Shown: positions 18,257 through 27,114 of the stretch, piece by piece | How the letters are laid out: each line of letters starts with the position of its first letter | How positions within the stretch are numbered: position 1 is the stretch's first letter | Assembly (NCBI GenBank): GCA_003635195.1 | Contig: PYIY01000012.1 | Span: 60,335 to 124,334, forward strand | DNA: 64,000 bases | Direction: 5' to 3' | DNA from: Candidatus Poribacteria bacterium | Lineage (GTDB): Bacteria; Poribacteria; WGA-4E; WGA-3G | Notes under the pieces: model-generated | Told to the model about the DNA's origin: nothing | Seen by the model: the letters and a program-made list of their open reading frames with translations, nothing else | Database searches by the model: none | Program-made: the position numbers and the translations under genes

Positions 18257-20218
18257 TTACGGGGTCATATCCCAGAAAGTTATGACACCACCGCACACAC
18301 TGATAAGTATTTTGCCATCCATAATAAATTCCAGATTTTCAACCCTACTGTTACCTATGTCAAACATACGGAGCAGCTTCTTTCTGCTTACATCATAAAT
18401 CTTCATAATCCCATCCGTGTCCGCAGTCACAAACAATTTACCATCGGGACTGAAGGCGAGGGTGACGATACCCCTCCTATGCGTGTGCGGAAACGGCTCC
18501 CGTTTGCCTGTGTCCACATCCCACAGATAGATATTTGGGTCATAAGCCGCAGCGGCGATTGTTTTTCCATCGGGACTGAAGGCGAGGTCTACGATTGACT
18601 TGCCACCTCCACGCATTGCCTGATTTTCTTCAAACGGCTCGGTATTCGATAAACGAATGACTCGCTTTTCTGCACCTGTGTGGCTATCCCATAAACGGAG
18701 GGTTGCATCCGTGCTACCACTGGCGATTGTTTTTCCGTCCGGACTGAAAGCGAGACTCTCAACCCATCCGTTATGTTCTTTGACGATTTTCGCCTTACCT
18801 GTTGTTGTATCCCATAGACGGAGGGTATTATCAAATCCGCCGGTGGCGATTGTTTTTCCATCGGGACTGAACGCGAGACATGCGATCTGTGCCGTATGTC
18901 CTTTGAATGATAGCTTCGGCCTATCTATTTTCATGCCCCATAGGGTGGTATCGATTTCCGTGAGGAGCCCGTTCAAGTGTTTCGGTATATCTATTTTCAT
19001 GTCCCATAGATAAGCGGTCTGGTCGGTCTCCTCCGTAGCGATTGTTTTCCCATCCGGACTAAATGCGATATTTCCAACACGCCGGGTGTGGATTCTCTTT
19101 ATTAGTTTTGGTGATGTGGGCACTGTGATATCAAATAGATACGGGGTGCTAAACTCACTCAGAGCTGCGAGTTTTTTCCCATCATGACTCAATGCAAATT
19201 TGGAGAAAGTGTCGTAATCACTTTCCACTGACAGCGTATTTTCACCGGTATTGATATCCCATTTGCGGAGGGTGCCATGTTCGCTGCAACTGACGAGTGT
19301 CCGTGAATCCTTAACGAAGACGACAGCCGAAATGCGACTTTGGTGTGCGGTGAGCATTTTGCGGAGCTTGCCCGTGTTTGCATCCCACAAATGGATGCGT
19401 CCGTCCACACATCCTGCAGCTAAGAGTTCGCCATCCTGACTATAGGCGATGCGCTCTATACCTGTCATATCGCCGGTTAGTGTGTCTGTTTGTTGCCATG
19501 TTTGTGTATTCCACAGAAAGATGTTGCTGTCCCCACTGATACTTGCTAACGTACTGCCGTCCGGACTGAACGCCATGTTTTTCACATCATTGGTGTGTCC
19601 TTCAAGTTCATGTTTGTGTTTGCCTGTTGCTGTATTCCAAATAGAGATGGTGTCCGGTCCGTCTCCAGCGGCGAGTAGTGTTCCATCGGGTGAAAACGCT
19701 ATACTGTGAATTTCCGTTCGGACATCGTCTGTTCTCTGAAGTGTTTGCTTTAGTTCGCCTGTTTTCGCGTCCCATATACGGGTGGTGCTGTCTGAACCAC
19801 CGATGGCGATTGTGCCTCCTTCCGAACTGTAGGCGATACAATTACCAGATGCACTTCCAGCGAGTTGTACTTTAGGCGGGCTTGTGTCGGTATTCCAGAT
19901 ATGTAAGTATCTAAAAGTAGTGTTTCTTGCGATGACGTTGATATCTGGAGGAAATCCGGAGTTATACAGCCTCGGAGTGCCGTAAGGGATAACACTGGTG
20001 AGTTGCAATGTTGTTGCGTCGTATATCCAAATGCCTGTCCCACTGCTGATACCGATCCGTGTGCCGTCTGCGGAATGCTGGACACTTCCGACTCCTCCTT
20101 TCCCGATCTGTGCTATGATGCCTTTGGGAGGTGGGAGGTTTTCTTGGGCGATGAGGATAGGTGTGCATAAGAGTGCTATCCAAAGTAGTATCAAGATTAA
20201 GAGTAATCTGTTTTTCAT
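18257..20218 (-). CDS. secreted WD40-repeat protein, 14 repeats
   Basis: This 653-residue protein has a signal peptide (RLLLILILLWIALLCTPILIAQ) and WD40 repeats throughout. I count 14 units, several degenerate (e.g. PYLFDITVPTSP). One unit holds a short internal duplication (YLWDMKIDIP / LWGMKIDRP) and an insert (NTEPFEENQAMRGGG) lies before another. The repeats are less uniform than in the two neighbours, so this copy is older or under different constraint. The start at 20218 has AGGAGAAAG upstream. It has an extended -10 promoter candidate of its own and sits 189 bp from the next WD40 gene. The extracellular binding role is inferred. Confidence 0.83.
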   Translation of the reverse strand: MKNRLLLILILLWIALLCTPILIAQENLPPPKGIIAQIGKGGVGSVQHSADGTRIGISSGTGIWIYDATTLQLTSVIPYGTPRLYNSGFPPDINVIARNTTFRYLHIWNTDTSPPKVQLAGSASGNCIAYSSEGGTIAIGGSDSTTRIWDAKTGELKQTLQRTDDVRTEIHSIAFSPDGTLLAAGDGPDTISIWNTATGKHKHELEGHTNDVKNMAFSPDGSTLASISGDSNIFLWNTQTWQQTDTLTGDMTGIERIAYSQDGELLAAGCVDGRIHLWDANTGKLRKMLTAHQSRISAVVFVKDSRTLVSCSEHGTLRKWDINTGENTLSVESDYDTFSKFALSHDGKKLAALSEFSTPYLFDITVPTSPKLIKRIHTRRVGNIAFSPDGKTIATEETDQTAYLWDMKIDIPKHLNGLLTEIDTTLWGMKIDRPKLSFKGHTAQIACLAFSPDGKTIATGGFDNTLRLWDTTTGKAKIVKEHNGWVESLAFSPDGKTIASGSTDATLRLWDSHTGAEKRVIRLSNTEPFEENQAMRGGGKSIVDLAFSPDGKTIAAAAYDPNIYLWDVDTGKREPFPHTHRRGIVTLAFSPDGKLFVTADTDGIMKIYDVSRKKLLRMFDIGNSRVENLEFIMDGKILISVCGGVITFWDMTP

Positions 20219-20242
20219 AGGTGCTTTCTCCTGTGTGGTATT

Positions 20243-20251
20243 ATTATACCA
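20243..20251 (-). promoter_or_regulatory. extended -10 promoter candidate for the WD40 gene at 20218
   Basis: On the minus strand TGGTATAAT is an extended -10 box (TATAAT at complement 20243-20248), 25 bp before the start codon. A weak -35 (TTGAGG, complement 20268-20273) sits at 19-bp spacing. Confidence 0.45.
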
Positions 20252-20340
20252 GATCTAAATGATGATTCCTCAAAAGGACCATCATTTTTGAGTTATGCCG
20301 GTTCGGTTAGGAGGGAAATCCGCAGAAATACGCAGAAACA

Positions 20341-20419
20341 CCCAAGCAAAGACCCCAAGCAAAAACACCCAAGCAAAAACACACCCAGCAAAAACACCGA
20401 ACCTACCGGGCCTGGGTGT
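20341..20419. repeat. short imperfect tandem repeat and hairpin
   Basis: Four units of 13-16 bp (CCCAAGCAAAAACA and variants) run from 20341 to 20397. The last unit's ACACCCAG (20381-20388) can pair with CTGGGTGT (20412-20419). The same unit sequence occurs once inside the coding region near 8578. With the element below, this accounts for most of the 480-bp gene-free stretch 20219-20698; I see no coding sequence there. Confidence 0.6.
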
Positions 20420-20455
20420 TGGGTGGTTAATGCAATATAAATTTTTAGAAATGGT

Positions 20456-20577
20456 ATTAGTATAAGCAGGACTTACGCAAACTTAGCACGCGGCAGTCGA
20501 TTTTGCTTTTTAAACCCCCTAAATCCCCCTTATCAGGGGGACTTTAAGCGGAAATGCGTAAGTCCCATTAGTATAAG
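20456..20577. mobile_element. 100-bp MITE-like element with terminal inverted repeats and 11-bp flanking direct repeats
   Basis: GGACTTACGCA (20469-20479) and TGCGTAAGTCC (20555-20565) are perfect 11-bp inverted repeats. The interior contains CCCCCTAAATCCCCCTTATC and AGGGGGACTTTAAG, which can fold. ATTAGTATAAG occurs immediately outside both ends (20456-20466 and 20567-20577), like a target-site duplication. There is no coding sequence. A partial arm (GAACTTACGCA) is seen again near 44569. Confidence 0.65.
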
Positions 20578-20698
20578 ATCGGGGTGTCATCAAGTTTGGT
20601 GGTGAATTGTTTGAATTGCGGATTATGCCAAATCAACCTCGAATGTGCTTAGCAGAATACGCTTTTGGTATTCTGCCTGATTCGTCGGCGCGTGCCTG

Positions 20699-22567
20699 CT
20701 ACCGTGCAAACTTTAGGTCCCACAAATACACGATGCCACCATTTGAACTCGCCAATATCTTTCCATCCGGACTGAACACGACGCTTTGGGGACCTACCCT
20801 TCCCCAATGCCCCTCGAGTATCCTCAGATGTTTGCCGGTGTGGACATCCGACAGTATCACAAAGCCGTCATGAGATCCATGGGTCAGTATCTTTCCATCC
20901 GGACTGAACGCGATGCTATAGATAGACCGCCAATCCGCTTCTATCGTCCGAATCGGTTCACCCGACACCGCATCCCATAAAAGTATGGTGCTGCCCCGAG
21001 CAGCACTTGCAGCTATCTTTCCATCTGGACTGAACGTTACACTATAAAGTGATTTCTCCAACGTCAAGAGCGGGGCACCGGTATGTCCATCCCACGTGCG
21101 CACGGTGTCGTCATAACCTCCGCTTGCTAACAAAGAACCGTCCGAACTAAATGCGATGCTATGGGCATTCGCTTGGTGTGCCTTCATCTTATTTATAAGT
21201 AAACCTGTTTGCATATCCCATAGATAGACATAGCCCCCACCATCTACAGCTGCCAGCCTTTTGCTATCCGGGCTAAATGTAACCCTTATAAACCCAAAAG
21301 TTTCTCCAGGCAGTGCCGGAAGTGCTGCACCCGTTTTTATATCCCACAAACTTACGGTCGCGTCATAACTCCCACTCGCCAATATCCTTCCATCCGGACT
21401 GAAGACTACGTCATTAACAGACTTCGTATGCCCTTTTAGTGTCCGTAGTAATGCACACGTCTGCACATCCCAGAGGTAGACGGCATTGTTCCCAGTTGCA
21501 CCTGCCAGCGTTTTACCATCGGGGCTGAACGCGATGCTACGGAAATCCTGCGTATGCGTTACCATCTTCCGAAGTTCTTCGCCGGTTTCCACGTCCCACA
21601 GCCGCACGGTGTCGTCTTTGCTACTGCTGATCAGTTTCTTTCCATCGTGGGTAAATATAACGTTTACGCCACCATAAGTATGTCCAGATAACACCCGCAG
21701 CGGTTTCCCGGTCCGCACATCCCACAACCGAATAGTATAATCATAACTCCCGCTCGCTAACATCTTTCCATCCGGACTAAATACAACGCTTTCGATACCA
21801 TTCGTATGTCCGTCCATCTTTTGAAGCAATTCCGCGGTCTGCACATTCCACAGGCGAACGGTCGCGTCACTACTTCCGCTTGCGAGTGTCTTGCCATCCG
21901 GACTAAACACAACGCTATTGACGTAAGACCTGTGTCCTTCCAATGTTTGAAGTAATGTTCCTGTCTGCACATCCCACAGATGTAACATATTGTCATTGCT
22001 CCCACTTGCGAGTGTCTTACCATCCGGACTGAACACAACGCTCTTGACTGTCTTGCTATACCCTTCAAGCATCTGCAGATGGGCACCGGTTTTCACGTCC
22101 CAGAACTGAATAGTCTCGTCCGAACTTGCACTTGCGAGTGTTTTTCCATCAGGACTAAACGCTACGTCTGTGATATTGTGCCAATGTTCTTGCATCGTGT
22201 GTAGTTCAACGCCGGTGTGCGCATCCCACAAACGGACGGTGTTGTCCACACTTCCACTTGCTAACAGCGACCCGTCCGGACTGAACGCTACGCTTGTAAC
22301 CCAATGCGTGTGTCCTGTTATTAGATCAAGTGGTTTGTCTGTCTCTGCGTCGTAGATCCAAATACCGATGCTACACGGCACCGCTAAACGTTTGCCACCA
22401 TTGGAAATTGCGATATCTCCTTTGATCTCGCCTTTGCCGATCCGCGCCCGGATACCGTCGGGTAAGTGCTGCAAATGCCAGTCTTGTGTGTCTTGGGCGG
22501 TAGTGTTTTTGGGACTAACACATATTGTCAACGCAATTGCTAAAATCAGAGTCAGTGTTTTTTGCAT
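20699..22567 (-). CDS. secreted WD40-repeat protein, 14 repeats
   Basis: This 622-residue protein has a signal peptide (TLTLILAIALTICVSP...TTAQ), a DTQDWHLQHLPDG linker, and then very regular WD40 repeats (SVVFSPDGKTLASGS...LWDVQTG). I count 14, consistent with two seven-bladed propellers, ending directly in VYLWDLKFAR. The start at 22567 has AAGGATA upstream. High repeat-to-repeat similarity suggests recent internal amplification. It is first in the three-gene WD40 cluster and divergent from the TolB-like gene at 22882. Confidence 0.85.
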   Translation of the reverse strand: MQKTLTLILAIALTICVSPKNTTAQDTQDWHLQHLPDGIRARIGKGEIKGDIAISNGGKRLAVPCSIGIWIYDAETDKPLDLITGHTHWVTSVAFSPDGSLLASGSVDNTVRLWDAHTGVELHTMQEHWHNITDVAFSPDGKTLASASSDETIQFWDVKTGAHLQMLEGYSKTVKSVVFSPDGKTLASGSNDNMLHLWDVQTGTLLQTLEGHRSYVNSVVFSPDGKTLASGSSDATVRLWNVQTAELLQKMDGHTNGIESVVFSPDGKMLASGSYDYTIRLWDVRTGKPLRVLSGHTYGGVNVIFTHDGKKLISSSKDDTVRLWDVETGEELRKMVTHTQDFRSIAFSPDGKTLAGATGNNAVYLWDVQTCALLRTLKGHTKSVNDVVFSPDGRILASGSYDATVSLWDIKTGAALPALPGETFGFIRVTFSPDSKRLAAVDGGGYVYLWDMQTGLLINKMKAHQANAHSIAFSSDGSLLASGGYDDTVRTWDGHTGAPLLTLEKSLYSVTFSPDGKIAASAARGSTILLWDAVSGEPIRTIEADWRSIYSIAFSPDGKILTHGSHDGFVILSDVHTGKHLRILEGHWGRVGPQSVVFSPDGKILASSNGGIVYLWDLKFAR

Positions 22568-22881
22568 GAAAGTTATCCTTTTTCAGAGAAATTGTTTTAA
22601 AATGAATTAAAGGTTCCACTTAGAAACAAGGCACAAATCTTCCCTGCTATTTAAAGACACAATTTTGTGGTAGAAAACGTGCATTTTGGGAAAAGAATTA
22701 AACTGATATTTCTCAAAAGCTTGTGGCTCATATAAAAAGTATGTGCTATTTCTTCCAAGTTATGTTAGAGTACTACTATGGATTTTCCGATAGAATCTCT
22801 CATAGATGAAGAACAAGCTCAAAACTCGTCCAAAGCACTTACTCTTGATATGCGCGAAAAGCGTTAGCATGGAGGTATGCT
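22568..22881. other. divergent intergenic region with a 29-codon ORF remnant
   Basis: This is the A/T-rich region between the WD40 gene and the TolB-like gene. The only coding-like signal is ATG 22778 to TAG 22867 (MDFPIESLIDEEQAQNSSKA...). It resembles the N-terminus of transposase-associated zinc-ribbon proteins I have seen, but breaks off before any Cys, so it is either a relic or chance. I see no other supported element. Confidence 0.25.
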
Positions 22882-23928
22882 ATGACACGTTTTTTTGAAA
22901 ACTGCTGGAAAATGTGCTGTTTATCTGTTTTTTCTCTGTGTGCTATTTTCACAGTAGATACGCTTCCAGCAGAAGAGATAATTTTTGTATCGGCGGATCC
23001 CCAGAATCAAGAAATATGGATTAGCAAGGTTGATGGGCGCAATGCGCGTAAACTTTTTAATCCACCGGTGCTTGTCATGGAGATTTCCATACGAGAAGGC
23101 GACAGGTACATCCTTTGTGTTGGGGAAGGGATAGAAGATGAAACTGGCTTTGATGTATATCTTTTTGACACGCAGAAATTGAACAAGGGTCGAAAGGATT
23201 TAACATGGGGACGGTTCAGTTTTGTTTCCGATGCAGCGATTTCATTTAGCGGGGATGTCGTCTTTGCGAACACCATCTTTAATGAGTTTCCTGATGGTAT
23301 CTATCTCATCCCAAAACATGAAGTACATGAACCTATCCCGAAGGCAGAAAAGTTGTTCGATGGGGAGGCACGGTATGTAGATTGGGCACCAAATGGACAA
23401 GAAGTTGTTTTTTCCAATAGTGAAGGGATTTTTCTGCTGGATATTACGACAAGGCAGGTATCACAGATACTGGAATATGGGTATCGTCCTGTTTTTTCGC
23501 CGGATGGTAAAAAGTTGGCTTTTATTGTTGATACGCCTGGAGAAAACGGCGGAAAAAGGTATAGCCAAATCGGTGTTGTTCCGCTTCATGTACCCCAAAA
23601 TGTAAAGATATTTGAACGGACAGAAACGCGTTTGCCCCTTCACTATCTCACGTGGACACCCGATGGAACGTCTATCGCTTACGTACTCGTTGAGTCTACA
23701 TTCGATGTACCAGGCGGCGGAGGGTGGGGCGGTATTGTTAGGGAATATTCAAATTTGGCAGTATCGGTTGAAGATGGAAGACTCCGACGTATGTTTGAGG
23801 ATATTGAAGGCGGCATCCGAGTTTGGGAATGGACACGCGACTCATTTCCACTGACACCTATAGCGAAGTTTACGACGACTTGGGGTGAATTAAAACGTGA
23901 AACAGAAAACGGAGGGCATCATGAATAA
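22882..23928 (+). CDS. secreted TolB-like beta-propeller protein
   Basis: This 348-residue protein has a signal sequence (CLSVFSLCAIFTVDTLPAEE) and TolB/PD40-type repeats: EIIFVSADPQNQEIWISKVD, VDWAPNGQEVVFSNSEGIFLLD, PVFSPDGKKLAFIVD, LTWTPDGTSIAYVLVE. The last residues include AKFTTTWGELKRE, a tail shared with three other secreted proteins in the window. GGAGG lies before ATG 22882. The next gene overlaps its end by 8 nt and is a paralogue, so the two form an operon. TolB-type propellers bind protein partners at the cell envelope; the partner here is unknown. Confidence 0.8.
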   Translation: MTRFFENCWKMCCLSVFSLCAIFTVDTLPAEEIIFVSADPQNQEIWISKVDGRNARKLFNPPVLVMEISIREGDRYILCVGEGIEDETGFDVYLFDTQKLNKGRKDLTWGRFSFVSDAAISFSGDVVFANTIFNEFPDGIYLIPKHEVHEPIPKAEKLFDGEARYVDWAPNGQEVVFSNSEGIFLLDITTRQVSQILEYGYRPVFSPDGKKLAFIVDTPGENGGKRYSQIGVVPLHVPQNVKIFERTETRLPLHYLTWTPDGTSIAYVLVESTFDVPGGGGWGGIVREYSNLAVSVEDGRLRRMFEDIEGGIRVWEWTRDSFPLTPIAKFTTTWGELKRETENGGHHE

Positions 23929-24970
23929 TATATTTCGAGCCTGTGGTTGCCTATGTTTTTTATACATAGGTCTGTTTTTTGGGTTAACGTCTCTGAGTGC
24001 CGCGCCGACAGGAGAGATTATCTTTGTTCATCCGATAAACAGAAGCGAAATTTGGATTTCTAACGTGGAAGGTACCACCGCTCGTAAACTCTTTCGCCAA
24101 ACGTTTGGGGATATTGACAAAATTGAAGTGCAAGAAAATGAAGAATATGTGCTTGTTGTCGCAGACAAAGCGATTGATGTTGGCAATGATCTCCAAGTCT
24201 TTTTAGGCAGCTATGATATTTATCTTTTAGATCGGAAAAACCCAATTAGAAAGGCAAAAAACTTAACGCTTGGAAGATTTCCGCTGCTCATAGATGCGGA
24301 TATTTCGAGAAACGGCGATGTCATCTTCGTAGAGCGACCGGGGCTAATGCGCATCCGAAATGAGGAACTTGCTAAACCTGAGCCCAAAATCGAACTGCTG
24401 ATGGATCACGGTGCTATGGATATATTTGATGTAGTGTGGTCACCCGATGGCAAGCACATCGCTTTTTCTGCGGAACTTGGCGACTTATTTTTATTCGACG
24501 TTGCGACCCAAGACATCTTCCGCCTTGCGCAAAATGTAAATTCTCGCCCTGTTTTTTCACCGAACGGAAAACAGATTGCTTTTAGTACCGTTGTTGAGCG
24601 AAAGGGAGAATGGTGGACAATAGCTATAGCCGTTGCACCGGTGCAACCCGATGCAGACGTGAAAATAATACACATTAAAAAGGATTATAGCTATGGTGTT
24701 CATGCTTGGTCTCCTGATGGAAAGTTCATTGCCTACGGTTCTTATATAGACTCAAGCCGCATCAAAAACATTGAACTATTCCGTTCACGTGGTAATTTCG
24801 TTATTCCGGCGACGGGGGGTGAACCGGAGCCCATTTTAATAACGATGAAGGACACTGTGCTTTCACTGGATTGGGACGATAAAGCCTACGCTGTTGAACC
24901 TGCTAACGCGCTTGTGACAACCTGGAGCGCATTGAAAAGACGAAAAACAGCATCTTCTATGTGGCGGTGA
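23921..24970 (+). CDS. secreted TolB-like beta-propeller protein (paralogue of previous gene)
   Basis: This 349-residue protein starts at ATG 23921 with GGAGGG just upstream, overlapping the preceding stop. It has a signal peptide (FLYIGLFFGLTSLSAAP), then GEIIFVHPINRSEIWISNVE, VVWSPDGKHIAFSAELGDLF, PVFSPNGKQIAFST and HAWSPDGKFIAYGSYI. It ends ALVTTWSALKRRK plus a short tail, the diverged version of the shared TTWGxLK C-terminus. The fold and order match the upstream gene, indicating tandem duplication. An inverted repeat overlaps the stop codon. Confidence 0.8.
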   Translation: MNNIFRACGCLCFLYIGLFFGLTSLSAAPTGEIIFVHPINRSEIWISNVEGTTARKLFRQTFGDIDKIEVQENEEYVLVVADKAIDVGNDLQVFLGSYDIYLLDRKNPIRKAKNLTLGRFPLLIDADISRNGDVIFVERPGLMRIRNEELAKPEPKIELLMDHGAMDIFDVVWSPDGKHIAFSAELGDLFLFDVATQDIFRLAQNVNSRPVFSPNGKQIAFSTVVERKGEWWTIAIAVAPVQPDADVKIIHIKKDYSYGVHAWSPDGKFIAYGSYIDSSRIKNIELFRSRGNFVIPATGGEPEPILITMKDTVLSLDWDDKAYAVEPANALVTTWSALKRRKTASSMWR

Positions 24971-24985
24971 AATCCCCACCGTCAC
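24961..24985 (+). terminator. possible terminator hairpin over the stop codon
   Basis: GTGGCGGTG and CACCGTCAC form a 9-bp stem (one G-T pair) spanning the TGA of the TolB-like gene. There is no T-run, so the assignment is weak. Confidence 0.3.
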
Positions 24986-24996
24986 GGAAGGAAAAT

Positions 24997-25026
24997 ATGA
25001 CACAAAATCTAATATTTTGCTATAAT
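24997..25026 (+). promoter_or_regulatory. sigma70-like promoter for the TIM-barrel gene
   Basis: ATGACA (24997-25002), 18-bp spacer, TATAAT (25021-25026), 50 bp upstream of ATG 25076. Confidence 0.6.
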
Positions 25027-25075
25027 GCTAACAGTAATACCACATCCAATTCTCATAGGCAAAGGACAATTATTC

Positions 25076-25903
25076 ATGAAGTTTAGACGCGAAGATATTT
25101 TAGCACAATTACGTGACAATATTGATGCGGGTAAACCCATTATCGGGGCGGGTGCTGGCACGGGTATCTCTGCCAAATGTGAGGCGGCTGGCGGCATTGA
25201 TTTGATTATTATCTATAACTCCGGCAGATTCAGGATGGCGGGGAGGGGTTCACTCGCGGGTATGATGCCCTACGGCGACGCGAACCAAATCGTCGTTGAG
25301 ATGGCGAGCGAGGTGCTACCCGTCGTTCCAGATACACCTGTTCTTGCAGGGGTCTGCGGTACGGATCCCTTTCGGTTGATGGATGTCTTTTTAAAACAGA
25401 TAGATGAAATCGGGTTTTCCGGTGTACAGAACTTCCCGACAGTAGGGCTGATTGACGGCACATTCCGCCAACTGCTTGAGGAGACCGATATGGGATACGG
25501 CCCCGAAGTAGAGATGATTCGGACAGCACATCAGATGGGGATGCTTACCACACCCTATGCATTCGACGAAACTGAAGCGGAGCAAATGGCAGATGCAGGT
25601 GCGGATATCCTCGTTGCGCACATGGGATTGACGACGAAAGGCTCTATCGGCGCAAAAACTGCCTTCACACTTGAGGATGCCGCCAAACGGGTGCAAGCCA
25701 TCCACGATGCTGCAAAAGGGGTCAACCCAGAGATTCTTGTGATCTGTCACGGCGGTCCGATCGCTGAACCGGAAGATGCAACATACGTTCTGGAAAATAC
25801 CGAAGGCGTTGTCGGATTCTACGGTGCATCGAGTGCTGAACGTCTCCCGACAGAACGCGCGATTACGGCACAGATAGAGGCTTTCAAGAAGATTCGTTTA
25901 TAG
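25076..25903 (+). CDS. phosphoenolpyruvate hydrolase-like TIM-barrel protein
   Basis: This 275-residue protein matches the PEP-hydrolase/TIM-barrel signal-transduction family: [30 protein letters not shown] at the N-terminus, [76 protein letters not shown] and ICHGGPI, then [15 protein letters not shown]. Relatives act on phosphoenolpyruvate-type compounds or accompany Tm-1/UPF0261 partners; no UPF0261 neighbour is present here. ATG 25076 with AAAGGA upstream is chosen over the earlier in-frame ATG because that one overlaps the -10 box. Confidence 0.82.
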   Translation: MKFRREDILAQLRDNIDAGKPIIGAGAGTGISAKCEAAGGIDLIIIYNSGRFRMAGRGSLAGMMPYGDANQIVVEMASEVLPVVPDTPVLAGVCGTDPFRLMDVFLKQIDEIGFSGVQNFPTVGLIDGTFRQLLEETDMGYGPEVEMIRTAHQMGMLTTPYAFDETEAEQMADAGADILVAHMGLTTKGSIGAKTAFTLEDAAKRVQAIHDAAKGVNPEILVICHGGPIAEPEDATYVLENTEGVVGFYGASSAERLPTERAITAQIEAFKKIRL

Positions 25904-25907
25904 CAGT

Positions 25908-26969
25908 TTACTCCTCCAGATAGTTTTCGTTAATATAGCGCGTAATTATCTCAATCTCTTCTTCTTCGAGATAAAGCCCTGTTTCTATCATCCGGGCAAT
26001 GACCTCGGTTGTCTCTTCTTTAGAGCGCGGTGGGTAGTCTTCAACGTCCGTGAAAGGATGACATTGCGAGCATTTGTCCTCAAAGAGTGCTTTCGCTTCT
26101 GCTTCATTGTAAGCAACTGCTGGTGTCCCCGTCGCAGCTTCCGCTTCCATAGCGACGGTTACGATTTGCGCAGCCTCCCGTGCTTCATCTACACGCATCC
26201 GTTCTTGCCGTTGTTCCCGAACTGAAACTTGAATGTCTGGCGTAATCGCGATAAGATATGCCGAGACTGTCCACTCTTCTTCCTGATGAATCGGTTCACC
26301 GATCATCGGTTTTATTGCCATACGGTTGACGAGCCGGACCCAGTCGGACGGGGTACGTGGTTTCACGAGAATCGTCCGTAAGTCGTGGCAGACAACGCAT
26401 TTGCGTTGCAAGACATGCTGCCCTTCCCGTAGTTTTCGTTTTGATGCCAACTGGTCGAGCGGTGCTTCTGCTGGCAATCCGGCATTTTCAAGCAGCTGGC
26501 GGGTTCGCGCGATGCCCTCATCGCTGAATGCTCCAGTCTGTGTGCGCAGTGCGGCTTCACGGAATGTGAACGGCACCGACAACCCAATCAATAGGTATGT
26601 GCAGATAAGCAGGCATGTACCGATATACGGCATCGCTTCCTCAAAATGCCGGAAAAACCGGAGGATGGCAATCTTGATGAGAATGAGTACACCGATCGTG
26701 ATACCGAGCATCAGGTGTGCGACAGTCCGTGCCGGGAGTTCGACTTGATAGTTCCATAAGCGCGGCACCATGTACCACATCATAAAGACATAGAGGATCG
26801 CATACGCATAGCCGATCAACCTATGAAGCAGTATCAAGGCGGGTGGTGCTTCACTCGTATGCGTCTCTTTGTCAAATGGGTAGCCCCATAACTTAAACAT
26901 TAGGAAAACAGAGGCATTCGCGAGGCCTAAGAAGATTAAGCCAAGAATTGCACTCGTTGAAGTAGACAT
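25908..26969 (-). CDS. membrane-anchored dihaem cytochrome c-type protein
   Basis: This 353-residue protein has four predicted transmembrane helices (about 8-28, 44-72, 83-105, 112-132) with several His (His49, His85, His108), which could bind haem b. A periplasmic part follows, with two c-type haem sites, CVVCH (191-195) and CSQCH (300-304), joined by a charged helical linker. It probably shuttles electrons at the membrane, but the redox partner is not visible in the neighbourhood. The leader TTTAACCGCAAGG plus AAAATTAAAAT directly precedes ATG 26969, and the conserved-loop hairpin lies about 60 bp further upstream. It converges with the TIM-barrel gene, with only 4 bp between stops. Confidence 0.8.
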   Translation of the reverse strand: MSTSTSAILGLIFLGLANASVFLMFKLWGYPFDKETHTSEAPPALILLHRLIGYAYAILYVFMMWYMVPRLWNYQVELPARTVAHLMLGITIGVLILIKIAILRFFRHFEEAMPYIGTCLLICTYLLIGLSVPFTFREAALRTQTGAFSDEGIARTRQLLENAGLPAEAPLDQLASKRKLREGQHVLQRKCVVCHDLRTILVKPRTPSDWVRLVNRMAIKPMIGEPIHQEEEWTVSAYLIAITPDIQVSVREQRQERMRVDEAREAAQIVTVAMEAEAATGTPAVAYNEAEAKALFEDKCSQCHPFTDVEDYPPRSKEETTEVIARMIETGLYLEEEEIEIITRYINENYLEE

Positions 26970-27030
26970 ATTTTAATTTTCCTTGCGGTTAAATCAAGCG
27001 GGTTTGTATTTTAGAGTCGGTTTCTTAAAT

Positions 27031-27060
27031 CCGCGCTCCATTTCATTCCGCGCTGCGTTT
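27031..27060 (-). promoter_or_regulatory. conserved-loop hairpin upstream of the cytochrome gene
   Basis: On the minus strand GCGC-GGAATGAAATGGA-GCGC, a short 4-bp stem around the conserved loop. GGATTTAAGAAAC follows, a downstream block also present at the copy near 51511. Confidence 0.45.
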
Positions 27061-27114
27061 TTTATACTAATTGAGAGAAAAACATGGGGTTTAGAAGGTT
27101 TCGCTCCTACGATC

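Noticed and set aside
20341..20397. CRISPR-like short repeats
   Set aside because: Units are 13-16 bp, contiguous without spacers of constant length, and imperfect; no cas genes are present.
16065..22567. CRISPR-like or satellite periodicity at about 126 bp
   Set aside because: The period equals 42 codons and is the WD40 repeat in coding sequence.
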